From positions 1-64,000 of the forward strand of contig CALHOI010000022.1 of the NCBI GenBank assembly GCA_938035525.1: 64,000 nucleotides of DNA. Direction: 5' to 3'. The translations under genes and the position numbers were made by a program. Positions 44,410-52,611 of the stretch are shown here, piece after piece; position 1 is the first letter of the stretch, and each line of letters begins with the position of its first letter. The stretch is from an uncultured Granulosicoccaceae bacterium (GTDB lineage Bacteria; Pseudomonadota; Gammaproteobacteria; Granulosicoccales; Granulosicoccaceae). The notes below the pieces were generated by a model that saw nothing but the letters and a program-made list of their open reading frames with translations, searched no databases and was not told the origin of the DNA.

Positions 44410-45759
44410 ATGATTGACGAAGAACTCTACAAAATTGCCACAGACGAGTTGAATTCGGACGCACGCAAGCCCGACGTTTGGGCCCGAGCCTGCGCGCTGG
44501 CCAGCGATGACCACGATGAAGCGCGTTTTCTGTACACCAATTTGCGTGTTGAAGAGATGCTCAGCAAAGATGGAAAGCAGCGCACATTTTCCAGAGATCA
44601 AGCCCGCAAAGACGGGGTGGACAAACTGGATGCCAACGACACGCAAGATCAGATGGCCGATTTGGAATTGCTCGACGACGATCTCGAAGACACTGACCAA
44701 AAGGATAGTGCGCCAGTGTCCAGTCGAACCGGCGTGACAAGCAAAGCCGAACCACTGCCGATCGACGACATCATTGAATATGATGCCAATGAGAAAGACG
44801 CCCCCTTCACCAGTGTTGCTGGTAACGCAATAGAAAGCAGCGATGAAGCAACCTTTGATGCAGAATCGCTGGCCGAACTCGATGCACTGAGCCACGAGAA
44901 TGCAAATACCGACGGCGCATTGTCCGGGCTCACAGGCAAGCTGGTCGACAAGACACCGTCCGAACTATCAGCCAGCCCAGCTCAGGAAGAGGATGATATT
45001 TACGCCGCTTTAATCAAAAAAACGGCAGACACGGCGCGCGCTAACAGACTTCCACCAGAAGCTGAACGCACCTCCAGATTATCCGCCGATCTGGAACGCC
45101 AAGCCGATGGGATGGTTTCGAACGAAGCTGCCATCGACCCCCAGATTATCGAAAACCAGCCCGCGCAGCAATTACGACACGATCTCGCCGGGGATCAACC
45201 GACCAGTAATCATGTCGCTGCCCATACCCCTGCCAGTATGGCCTCCAGCGCATCTAATCGACACGAATCAGGCATGGTGACAGACTACGCCGGTACGGAC
45301 ATTTTGGATGAAGAGGAATCACACCTTGTTGTAGATCTGGACGATCAAGACGGGCGATCGTTCACAATTTTTAGCCGCAGTGGGGTCATCAAAGCGGTTA
45401 AAGCCGGTGTGTCCTGGCCCGCATTACTCTTCACTTTCCCATGGTTACTATCCAAAGCCATGATCGGCACGGCGCTGGTCTACGCCTGCTTGTGGGTCAT
45501 TTCGATTGGTGGACTGTTGCTCACCGCAAGTACCTGGCTGAATGCAGGCGATGCCGCTGGTTTGGGTATCAAACTTTGGACAGCAGCATTTGCCCTACTG
45601 GCGATCATTGGATTGTTATATATCCCGTTCCGATATGGCAACAGATGGGTTGCTGAAAAGCTGCAAAACCGTGGCTACGATTTAAAAGCCACGGTTAAAG
45701 CATCTAACAAACGAAATGCAATAAACCAGCTATTAGACTCAAACACAACCCTGGAATGA
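44410..45759 (+). CDS. Acidic protein with C-terminal membrane segments, unknown function
   Basis: A 449-residue protein. The N-terminal 45 residues (DEELYKIATDELNSDARKP) resemble the short leader seen before DUF2628-type or zinc-ribbon membrane proteins. A very acidic, low-complexity middle (about 70-310) is rich in Asp, Glu, Ser and Ala. About three hydrophobic helices near 335-420 follow, and the C-terminus is basic. No domain is recognised. A disordered cytoplasmic arm attached to the membrane is the visible architecture. Confidence 0.6.
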   Translation: MIDEELYKIATDELNSDARKPDVWARACALASDDHDEARFLYTNLRVEEMLSKDGKQRTFSRDQARKDGVDKLDANDTQDQMADLELLDDDLEDTDQKDSAPVSSRTGVTSKAEPLPIDDIIEYDANEKDAPFTSVAGNAIESSDEATFDAESLAELDALSHENANTDGALSGLTGKLVDKTPSELSASPAQEEDDIYAALIKKTADTARANRLPPEAERTSRLSADLERQADGMVSNEAAIDPQIIENQPAQQLRHDLAGDQPTSNHVAAHTPASMASSASNRHESGMVTDYAGTDILDEEESHLVVDLDDQDGRSFTIFSRSGVIKAVKAGVSWPALLFTFPWLLSKAMIGTALVYACLWVISIGGLLLTASTWLNAGDAAGLGIKLWTAAFALLAIIGLLYIPFRYGNRWVAEKLQNRGYDLKATVKASNKRNAINQLLDSNTTLE

Positions 45760-46130
45760 CGGGCACCGCATTTCACAACAAATAATACGGGATACGGCGC
45801 ACTTTATAAGTACCCTAAATTGTCGGTTCGGTCAGGTTTATCTGCGCATACAACGAAGCTTTGGCAGAACCAAAATGTAGCCGTACAGAGAGCCTGAAAC
45901 AGGTCGTTACCTCATTCAAGCCATCGCCACAAGAATGGCGTTCTGCCGGTATTAGCCAGTAGAAATGACGCGCTTCAGCGCGTCTTTGACCTTTTGATGA
46001 GGGGGCTGGGACTTGTTCCCAGCCATTTTAATTCCCACTTGAGCACATAATGTGCGCACACAGACACAACTCAACGCGTTAGACTCTGACTTACGCCCAT
46101 TTTTTCGTAAGCTGACAAAAAGAGTCATCC
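45760..46130. other. Intergenic region with two stem-loops and a long palindrome
   Basis: A 370-bp gap before the aminotransferase gene. A perfect 7-bp stem GACGCGC-TTCA-GCGCGTC lies at 45967-45984, followed by TTTGACCTTTT. An 8-bp stem GGCTGGGA-N5-TCCCAGCC lies at 46004-46024, followed by ATTTTAATT. Either could end the upstream transcript, or the pair could be a leader or small RNA. The rest shows no gene. Confidence 0.55.
46040..46058 (+). promoter_or_regulatory. Operator-like palindrome upstream of the aromatic aminotransferase
   Basis: TGAGCACATAATGTGCGCA is a 19-bp dyad centred on A46049 with one mismatched pair (GCACAT-A-ATGTGC is exact). It lies 73 bases before the start codon. It does not look like the E. 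coli TyrR box. Which protein binds is unknown. Confidence 0.45.
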
Positions 46131-47315
46131 ATGTTCGAAGCCTTACCTGAATCAAAACCTGATACCATTCTTGCTTTAATGCAGGAATTCCGTGACGACC
46201 CGCGCACCGACAAAGTCGATCTGGGCCCTGGTATTTATAAAGACAAACACGGCAACACACCCATACTTGCAGCCGTTAAACAAGCTGAAAAAAAGCTGCT
46301 TGAAACTCAGGACACCAAGGCTTACGTAGGCCCTATTGGCAGCCGTCCATTCTGTGACTCCATACTCAAACAAATATTCGGCACTAACGCCGACGCCAGC
46401 CGCATCCGTTGCGCACAATCAACCGGAGGCACAGGCGCCCTGCGCATCATTACTGACATGCTCAAAGAAACACACCCCGATGCTGCTCTGTGGGTGTCTG
46501 ACCCAACCTGGCCAAACCACGCACTCATTTTCAGAGCCGCTGGCATCGAAACGAAGCCCTACCCCTACTACGATGCGGCCAACAGTGAGGTCGATTTTAA
46601 CGGCATGATGGAAACGCTAAAAAATGCCAAAGACAAAGACATCGTGTTGCTACACGGTTGCTGCCACAACCCCACCGGTGCTGACCTGAACCTGGATCAA
46701 TGGAAGCAAGTGTCCGATCTGTGTGCGCAAAAATCATTGTTCCCGTTTTTTGATATGGCGTATCAGGGGTTCGGTGACGGCCTGGAGGAAGACGCCGCAG
46801 CAGTCAGACTGTTTGCCGATGCCCTGCCGGAAATGGCCGTCGCTGCCAGCTGCTCGAAAAACCTTGGGCTGTACCGAGAACGCACTGGTGCCGCTTTGCT
46901 GGTCGCCAAACATTCAGCCGATGCCGACCGCGCACTAGGCAGACTCGGCGTGGTTATCCGCTCCAACTATTCCATGCCACCAGATCACGGTGCCAACACC
47001 ACTCACCTGGTTATGGCTGACGAAAAACTCAACGCGCTGTGGCGCGAAGAGCTGGAACAAATGCGGCAACGCATGATGCGATTACGCATCGCATTTGCCG
47101 AGAGTATGCGCAAGCGCACTAACTCAGATAGATTCGATTACATTGCCAGTCAAAAAGGAATGTTCAGCAGACTGCCGCTGAACGCTGAACAAATCGGCAC
47201 ATTACGCGAACAACACGGCATCTATATGGTCGGTGATGGCCGCATTAACGTTGCCGGCCTGCCAGAAGATGATATGGACTCACTGGCAGAAGCAATCGCT
47301 TCAGTCTTGCAGTAA
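46131..47315 (+). CDS. Aromatic/aspartate aminotransferase (class I)
   Basis: A 394-residue fold-type I PLP enzyme of the AspC/TyrB family. Visible motifs are the N-terminal VDLGPGIYKDKHGNTPI, VLLHGCCHNPTGADL (PLP-contact Asn), FFDMAYQGFG (Asp and Tyr) and ASCSKNLGLYRERTGA (the Schiff-base Lys). The C-terminal G-R-I-N-V-A-G-L segment carries the substrate-carboxylate Arg. It transaminates aromatic amino acids and aspartate with 2-oxoglutarate. The gene ends inside the convergent Lin0512 gene by 15 bp. Confidence 0.92.
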   Translation: MFEALPESKPDTILALMQEFRDDPRTDKVDLGPGIYKDKHGNTPILAAVKQAEKKLLETQDTKAYVGPIGSRPFCDSILKQIFGTNADASRIRCAQSTGGTGALRIITDMLKETHPDAALWVSDPTWPNHALIFRAAGIETKPYPYYDAANSEVDFNGMMETLKNAKDKDIVLLHGCCHNPTGADLNLDQWKQVSDLCAQKSLFPFFDMAYQGFGDGLEEDAAAVRLFADALPEMAVAASCSKNLGLYRERTGAALLVAKHSADADRALGRLGVVIRSNYSMPPDHGANTTHLVMADEKLNALWREELEQMRQRMMRLRIAFAESMRKRTNSDRFDYIASQKGMFSRLPLNAEQIGTLREQHGIYMVGDGRINVAGLPEDDMDSLAEAIASVLQ

Positions 47316-47672
47316 GAACTTACCTTCGGGTAACGGGATACGGGCGGCCACCGCGGCGGTAGCAATTACCGACGTGGTGCCGTTCTCTTCATCGACCACA
47401 TTGAGCCCACCCTCACGTACATTGACAATCACTTCCCCATAAGGAATTTGCGCCGCGATAACGCTTTTATCTACCTTGTCGGGATGTTGCACACCAACAG
47501 TCACTTCAACCTGCATGGTGTCGCGATCAATGCCCAAAGAGCGGAACAAAATTATCGAGCTGTGGTGCAAAGCATCTTGTACTGCTCGTACACCGGCTTT
47601 GGTATAGTCCTCGCCGTACAAGTCGTTGCCAGTGCCCATTTCCAGAATAATACGTTTCATGCTATTGGACAT
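47301..47672 (-). CDS. Lin0512 family protein, copy B
   Basis: A 123-residue member of the Lin0512 family (MKRIILEMGTGNDLYGEDYTKAG...). Visible blocks are QVEVTVGVQHPDKVD, AAQIPYGEVIVNVREGGLNV and ATAAVAARIP. It is paralogous to the gene upstream and coupled to it by a TAATG overlap. The function of the family is unknown to me. Its 3' end overlaps the convergent aminotransferase gene by 15 bp. Confidence 0.85.
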   Translation of the reverse strand: MSNSMKRIILEMGTGNDLYGEDYTKAGVRAVQDALHHSSIILFRSLGIDRDTMQVEVTVGVQHPDKVDKSVIAAQIPYGEVIVNVREGGLNVVDEENGTTSVIATAAVAARIPLPEGKFLLQD

Positions 47673-48040
47673 TATTGCGCCGCTCCCTGCTCTTTTGCCT
47701 GTTGTATTTCCAGGTAAACCACGGCGGCCACATTGGCGATAACGATCGTATTAGTGTTGTCATCGTTGGGTACATCTAAACCGCCTTTACGCACAATGAC
47801 GTTGCCCACGCCATACGGCAGCACAGCGGCAACAGCCTGCTTATCAACTTTATTCGGTTCAGCCACACCCACTTCAATATCCACTTGCATATCGTTGCGC
47901 TCATAACCAAGCTCGGTTGCAACCGATAGCGAGTTATGCCACAACGCGTCTTTAAGCCCACGAATAGCCGCTTTTGTGTAGTCCTGCCCGTGCAGGTCTG
48001 TACCCATGCCCATTTCCATAACCAGTCGCTTGCGTGCCAT
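47672..48040 (-). CDS. Lin0512 family protein, copy A
   Basis: A 122-residue Lin0512 family protein. The layout (LVMEMGMGTDLHGQDYTKAAIRGLKDALWHNSL; VDIEVGVAEPNKVDK; AAVLPYGVGNVIVRKGGLDV, blocks at about 5-37, 51-66 and 70-92) repeats almost segment by segment in the adjacent gene. The two probably form a heteromeric pair. No promoter is obvious in the 150 bases upstream. The two genes share a stop/start overlap of 1 bp. Confidence 0.85.
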   Translation of the reverse strand: MARKRLVMEMGMGTDLHGQDYTKAAIRGLKDALWHNSLSVATELGYERNDMQVDIEVGVAEPNKVDKQAVAAVLPYGVGNVIVRKGGLDVPNDDNTNTIVIANVAAVVYLEIQQAKEQGAAQ

Positions 48041-48138
48041 CTCGTGTATTTGTATTCAGTAAAATAGACGTTTAATGTTCGTTTAATCGGCGTGAAATTG
48101 CAACGCTCCAATGCGTGCTTTATGTAGGGTCCACCCAC

Positions 48139-48167
48139 AAAAAAGCCGCCCTTAAGGCGGCTTTTTT
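48139..48167. terminator. Rho-independent terminator, bidirectional
   Basis: AAAAAAGCCGCC-CTTA-AGGCGGCTTTTTT has a perfect GCCGCC/GGCGGC-type stem with A and T tracts on both sides. On the minus strand it follows the lipoprotein gene ending at 48197 by about 30 bases, which is its most likely use. Confidence 0.85.
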
Positions 48168-48196
48168 AGCAAAGCTTATTGCTTGATCAAAAACGG

Positions 48197-49147
48197 TTAC
48201 TGACGAATCATATTGGCCGTAAAAGACTGGCTACCAGTGCCATCGCCATTGGGTCCAACCGTATTCAGAATCAATCTATTAGTGTCATTTCGATCACGAT
48301 ACAACACACCCGTGCGAGCCTGCTCTAACCACTCGAACGAAACACTCAGGTATTGCGATGCATTGGTTGCACTCGACACCGTACCTTCTAATGTGAACGG
48401 TTCAAAATCATTGAACACAGTAGAACCGGTCACATCACCTGAAGCACTGATATTAAAAGACAGTGTGATGTTGCAGTCCATGGGACAAAACGAACTTTTA
48501 CTGGTCCATGAGCCTACCGCATCTGCCAATGTTAACGCTGGTAAAGCGTTTTCATCAGCGAACGTCATGGTAAACCCGGTATCAGCGACCGTGTTAGTAA
48601 TTTGCTGACCATCATTCTCAGCCTGCAGATTGTAGACAATAACGTTGTCAGCCGGGTTACCCGAAATATCTGATGGCAAATCACCCGCTATAGTGAATGA
48701 GTCATTGAACGCGGCGTTTTCGCTGTCACGATGTAAAAAGCGCTGCAGCTCCTGCGAAGCGGGCCCAAAGACCGATTCGTATTGAGAGCCACTGCCGGTT
48801 AACGCATAAACGTTTTGCGACGCATCAACAATCATGACACCGGTACCGAAATTATTGTCGCCAAACCAAACGCCTTCAATACTCCCGGAGGGCACAACCG
48901 CTGTTGTTGACCCATCATCAGCATTGCCATCCGTGCCACTTCCATCCGTACCACTTCCACCCGTGCCGGTTCCAGCGGTGTCGTTGCCATCAGTGGGGTT
49001 GTTATTACCACCATCGCTGCCTGTCGTCGTGCCGGCTGTTGTATCAGTATTGGTTTCTACTATCTCGCCAGATTCACTGCCGCAGGCACTCAATGCAAGC
49101 ACTAAGGCCATCGATAAGGCGGGTGCTAAAAATTGCTTCATCATCAT
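48197..49147 (-). CDS. Lipoprotein with Gly/Thr/Asp-rich linker, unknown function
   Basis: A 316-residue protein. A lipoprotein signal with lipobox LALSAC is followed by a low-complexity linker (about 25-85) of Gly, Thr, Asp and Asn. A C-terminal beta-rich domain of about 220 residues (GVWFGDNNFGTGVMIVDASQ...) shows repeated strand-loop units. Three ATG codons in a row at 49147, 49144 and 49141 leave the exact start open. It is probably an outer-membrane-anchored lipoprotein. Confidence 0.7.
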   Translation of the reverse strand: MMMKQFLAPALSMALVLALSACGSESGEIVETNTDTTAGTTTGSDGGNNNPTDGNDTAGTGTGGSGTDGSGTDGNADDGSTTAVVPSGSIEGVWFGDNNFGTGVMIVDASQNVYALTGSGSQYESVFGPASQELQRFLHRDSENAAFNDSFTIAGDLPSDISGNPADNVIVYNLQAENDGQQITNTVADTGFTMTFADENALPALTLADAVGSWTSKSSFCPMDCNITLSFNISASGDVTGSTVFNDFEPFTLEGTVSSATNASQYLSVSFEWLEQARTGVLYRDRNDTNRLILNTVGPNGDGTGSQSFTANMIRQ

Positions 49148-49357
49148 TAGACATCGTTCCGTTTGCGTTATATTTATCCGCGCACTTTACTCAGTATTAA
49201 GCGCGGCGAAAGTTACAAAATCTCAAAATTGAAAACCCAGGCAACAATCCGTTCAAACTGTGCATCCTGTCACGTTTAGATCTACCATACAGGTGCCGAT
49301 CAACCTCGAAGTACAGGTGAGGCTACACCTAAAGGTACTCATGCCGATACACCGTAG

Positions 49358-50098
49358 GTGAAACTGATCGACGACCAATCCCGGCCAAGGCCTCACCGTA
49401 CCCACACAGAGCCCACGGCTGTGTTGCTAGTGGCCGCTTTTGTCTGCCTGTGGCTACTTAGCACCAGCACTCAAGCAGGTATTCGCGCATGTAAGCAGGC
49501 TGATGGCAGCGTTGTGTTTCAGGACAGCGCCTGTGAAATCATCAAAAAGGCGCAAACAAACACAAAAACCCAAGAAGCCAGTATCCCTTTCGGTATTGAA
49601 AAAAGTTGGTTTGACAAACCCCCAGTCGTCCCTGATCGCGCGATTTGCACCATCAGTGGTTGTCATTGTGGCATGTTCAGTCGCAAATTCAAGCACGGCT
49701 TGCCACTGGCGATTGCCGATTCGCTCTATCTTGATGGCAGTTGGCATCGTTTGGAAAGCACGCTCCAGCAACTTGAACTGAGCACAAATTCCAGTATCGA
49801 GTTAGCCGACCTGAGACGCGAGCGCGACGAAGCTGCCTGCAATATCCTGATGTCGCAAAGAACCTTGCGTTTGTACGGTGCCGATGTGATGAAATCACTC
49901 AATACAAAAAAACGCTATGCAGAAGATCGTGGACTGGATGACCCGGCTGACTGCGAGGCTGGCGATATGGTTGTGTGCGAGCACACCGATAGCATCACAT
50001 TGTTTGAGCGTATGAAAAGTGACATACGTTCTCTCACATTGTCGCCGCGTGTTGGCGCTGCTCAACAAGATACGCTGGCCAATAGCGCTAACGACTAG
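49358..50098 (+). CDS. Exported DUF4124-domain protein, second copy
   Basis: A 246-residue protein starting at GTG 49358. A hydrophobic segment (about 20-40) is followed at once by the DUF4124 strand set (IRACKQADGSVVFQDSAC). A helical cysteine-bearing C-terminal region comes next. It is the same class as the gene at 19348-20130, but the C-terminal parts are unrelated. It converges on the kinase gene across 50 bp without an obvious terminator. Confidence 0.75.
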   Translation: MKLIDDQSRPRPHRTHTEPTAVLLVAAFVCLWLLSTSTQAGIRACKQADGSVVFQDSACEIIKKAQTNTKTQEASIPFGIEKSWFDKPPVVPDRAICTISGCHCGMFSRKFKHGLPLAIADSLYLDGSWHRLESTLQQLELSTNSSIELADLRRERDEAACNILMSQRTLRLYGADVMKSLNTKKRYAEDRGLDDPADCEAGDMVVCEHTDSITLFERMKSDIRSLTLSPRVGAAQQDTLANSAND

Positions 50099-50148
50099 CG
50101 CACACCGTATTGCACTGCGCCGTACTGCACGGCATAAGACAACACGCT

Positions 50149-52269
50149 TCACCACTCGATTTTAGACCAACCGCCGTTGACACGCCGACTGGTGATGGTC
50201 CTTGTGGCGTTAGCTTCTGAAAGGGACGAACGATCACCATTGGCTCTGACGAGTGCGTCAATACGCAATAAACCGGTGATTGACTTATCGGCATTACGCA
50301 CACGAATCCCCGCAATGGACACATCCACACGTTCAAAATTGCGCATCAAAGACTTAAACAGTTCGCTTTGACGAGAAGATATAGCCAGCCGATCGAGCGC
50401 ATCAGTGTCTTTTGTTTCAATGGCGCGCCTGAGCGCGTCAAAACGGCGAGTGACCTCGTCAAAATCAGCATCGCTAACCGGTAGATTGTGTTCATCGAGT
50501 GCAGCTTGCAAAACAAAGCCGAAGGTTTGCACCCGGGCATCGTCCGCATTGATTCCTTGAGCAATGCCCAACTGCGTTTTGGCAGCGCTGAAATCACCCA
50601 CACTGAGCGAGTTCTGCGCGGCCGTAATCGCTTGCTTTAATCGGCGTTCCTGCCGTGCTTCTGCCAGACGCTTTGCCTCTAATGCAGCACGCTCAGCGTC
50701 GCGCTTTCGTTGCGCCTCAGCCGCTCGCTGAGCCTCTTGCTGGGCTGCCAACTCGGCTTCTCTGGTCTCTTTTTCTGCGGCCAGCCTGGCCTGCTCTTCG
50801 GCCGCCGCTTTTGCCTCATTTTGCGCCTTAAGTTCGGCCTCGGCGGCAAGTTGCTCGGCTACTTCCTGGGCTTTTTGTTGCTCAAGAAGCCGCGCCTGTT
50901 CATCTACCGCCTGCTGAGCGGCCGCCTGTTCTTCCGCTGCCTGCCTTGCCTGTTCATTTTGCAGGTCACGCGCACGCGCAGCTTGTGCGTCGGCGTCTAT
51001 CTGCGCCTGTTTTTGTTGTTCGCTCTGCGTGGCAGGCAGCGCTTGTTTATCCTGATCTGCTTGTTGTTGACTGGTTAGAAACCAAAGCCCCAGGGCAACT
51101 CCCGACATCAACAAGGCGAGCATGGCCAGGTTGCGCAGACCATTACCTGCACCATCTGTTGTGTCGTTTATTGGTGGTGCAGAGTTTGCCGCATTGGACC
51201 TGAACGATCGACGCTCACGCGAAAGCACCGTTGCATCGCTAAGCTCGTTCATGGTTTTGGTATCGACACTGGATTGATTTGCAACCGCCTGATCTCTGCC
51301 GGCCCCACTTCGGGTTATTGGTGCAGCGGTGCTGGAGCTGTGAGGCGCAAGCCCAGTTATTGGATCGGTGTTATCCGTTAATAACGCCGGAATCCAATCC
51401 GCCAGAGTTTGGGGTCGATCAGCAATACCAAATTGAAGTGCCCAATCAATTGCACTTAAAAAAGCCGGCGAGTACTTACCTTCACCCAGGTACGTTGCTG
51501 CAATAAGCGGGTCTTTGCCCCCGTTTAGTAACGCAGCTCCCCGCCGTGTACTTTCTATGGGGTCTTTACCACTGATGGCGTAATAAAGCGTTCCACCCAA
51601 TGCGTAGATATCGGTCCACGGCCCTTGCTGTTCGTCTGTTTCAGAGTTGTATTGCTCAAGCGGCGCATAGCCTACCGACACCAGAGCCGTAAGACTCTGT
51701 TGAGTGAATTTACTGGCATTGCGAGCCGACCCAAAATCGAGCAGCACCGGACTGCCATCTTTTCTAACCAGAATATTGGCAGGCTTAATATCGCGATGTA
51801 TGAAGCCATGACGATGTACCTCGGCCAAACCTTTGGACACCGGCAATATAAGTTGTTTCAGTGTGGCTTCGTTATTGGCATCGGGTTTGCGCAAGAAGCT
51901 TCGAAGGTCTTCGCCTTCTTCAAATTCCATGACCATATACGCCGTGTTGTTTTCCTGGAAAACCGACATGACGCGAACAATATTAGGGTGCTTGAATTTG
52001 ACTAAATTACGCGCCTCTTTGATGAAGCGATCCATACCCCAGCGAAACATATCGCTGTGGTCTTCGGTAATGGGATGCACTTTGGAGTCACCGGCGCGGT
52101 GAGCGACATCGCTGGGAATATACTCTTTGATGGCGACTTGATGATCAAGATTGGTATCGGTTGCCAAATAGATGACACCGAATCCACCGCGGCCGAGAAT
52201 GCGCTCTATGCGGTACCAATTAAGCATTTCGCCCGGCTGGAGCGTTCTGTGCGATGCTTTTGATTCCAT
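50149..52269 (-). CDS. Membrane Ser/Thr protein kinase with coiled coil and NTF2-like end
   Basis: A 706-residue kinase from the ATG at 52269. The kinase domain (about 15-290) has GRGGFG, VAIKEY, HRDIKPANIL (about 158-167) and DFGSAR (about 178), so it looks active. A single membrane helix follows near 385-405. A long Ala/Glu/Gln-rich coiled coil (about 410-550) comes next, and the final 110 residues resemble an NTF2-like ligand-binding domain. This topology puts the kinase inside and the coil plus sensor outside. It is divergent from the GAPDH gene; a regulatory link is speculative. Confidence 0.88.
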   Translation of the reverse strand: MESKASHRTLQPGEMLNWYRIERILGRGGFGVIYLATDTNLDHQVAIKEYIPSDVAHRAGDSKVHPITEDHSDMFRWGMDRFIKEARNLVKFKHPNIVRVMSVFQENNTAYMVMEFEEGEDLRSFLRKPDANNEATLKQLILPVSKGLAEVHRHGFIHRDIKPANILVRKDGSPVLLDFGSARNASKFTQQSLTALVSVGYAPLEQYNSETDEQQGPWTDIYALGGTLYYAISGKDPIESTRRGAALLNGGKDPLIAATYLGEGKYSPAFLSAIDWALQFGIADRPQTLADWIPALLTDNTDPITGLAPHSSSTAAPITRSGAGRDQAVANQSSVDTKTMNELSDATVLSRERRSFRSNAANSAPPINDTTDGAGNGLRNLAMLALLMSGVALGLWFLTSQQQADQDKQALPATQSEQQKQAQIDADAQAARARDLQNEQARQAAEEQAAAQQAVDEQARLLEQQKAQEVAEQLAAEAELKAQNEAKAAAEEQARLAAEKETREAELAAQQEAQRAAEAQRKRDAERAALEAKRLAEARQERRLKQAITAAQNSLSVGDFSAAKTQLGIAQGINADDARVQTFGFVLQAALDEHNLPVSDADFDEVTRRFDALRRAIETKDTDALDRLAISSRQSELFKSLMRNFERVDVSIAGIRVRNADKSITGLLRIDALVRANGDRSSLSEANATRTITSRRVNGGWSKIEW

Positions 52270-52611
52270 TACGAGGCCGGGGGCAAGCAAGAGTGTGAAC
52301 GATCTCTCATGGTATCAAAGTTTTCTTGCTGCCCGTGTAAACACTTGTCCCTAAAGCCTTGATTCGGGCTGGCCTCAGCACACTCTTTTTTGCCCGAGAC
52401 GCGCACTAACGCCAATCCACCGTCGAAACAATGACTTTACCCATTCACGAGCGATTTCACGACCCATTAGCAACACATTCACGACCCATTCACAACTAAG
52501 AGTCCAGCCCGTCTCATGGCTACCAAATAACTGCCGATATAATCTGCATCAATTTCGCCAGAATGGCTCTTTGTGCCCCAGGAAACCGGGCCAGAGCACG
52601 AAAATACCGAG
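52270..52611. other. Divergent promoter region of kinase and GAPDH genes
   Basis: About 340 bp. The motif TTCACGACCCATT occurs twice (near 52456 and 52479), with further partial copies of CCATTCAC before and after it, so it looks like iterated binding sites. A consensus -10 hexamer TATAAT is at 52538-52543 on the plus strand, about 70 bases before the chosen GAPDH start. The -35 region is weak. No RNA gene is seen. Confidence 0.45.

Noticed and set aside
44392-44895. Open frame of 167 codons antisense to the acidic membrane protein gene
   Set aside because: The reverse of an acidic low-complexity region gives open frames by composition alone.
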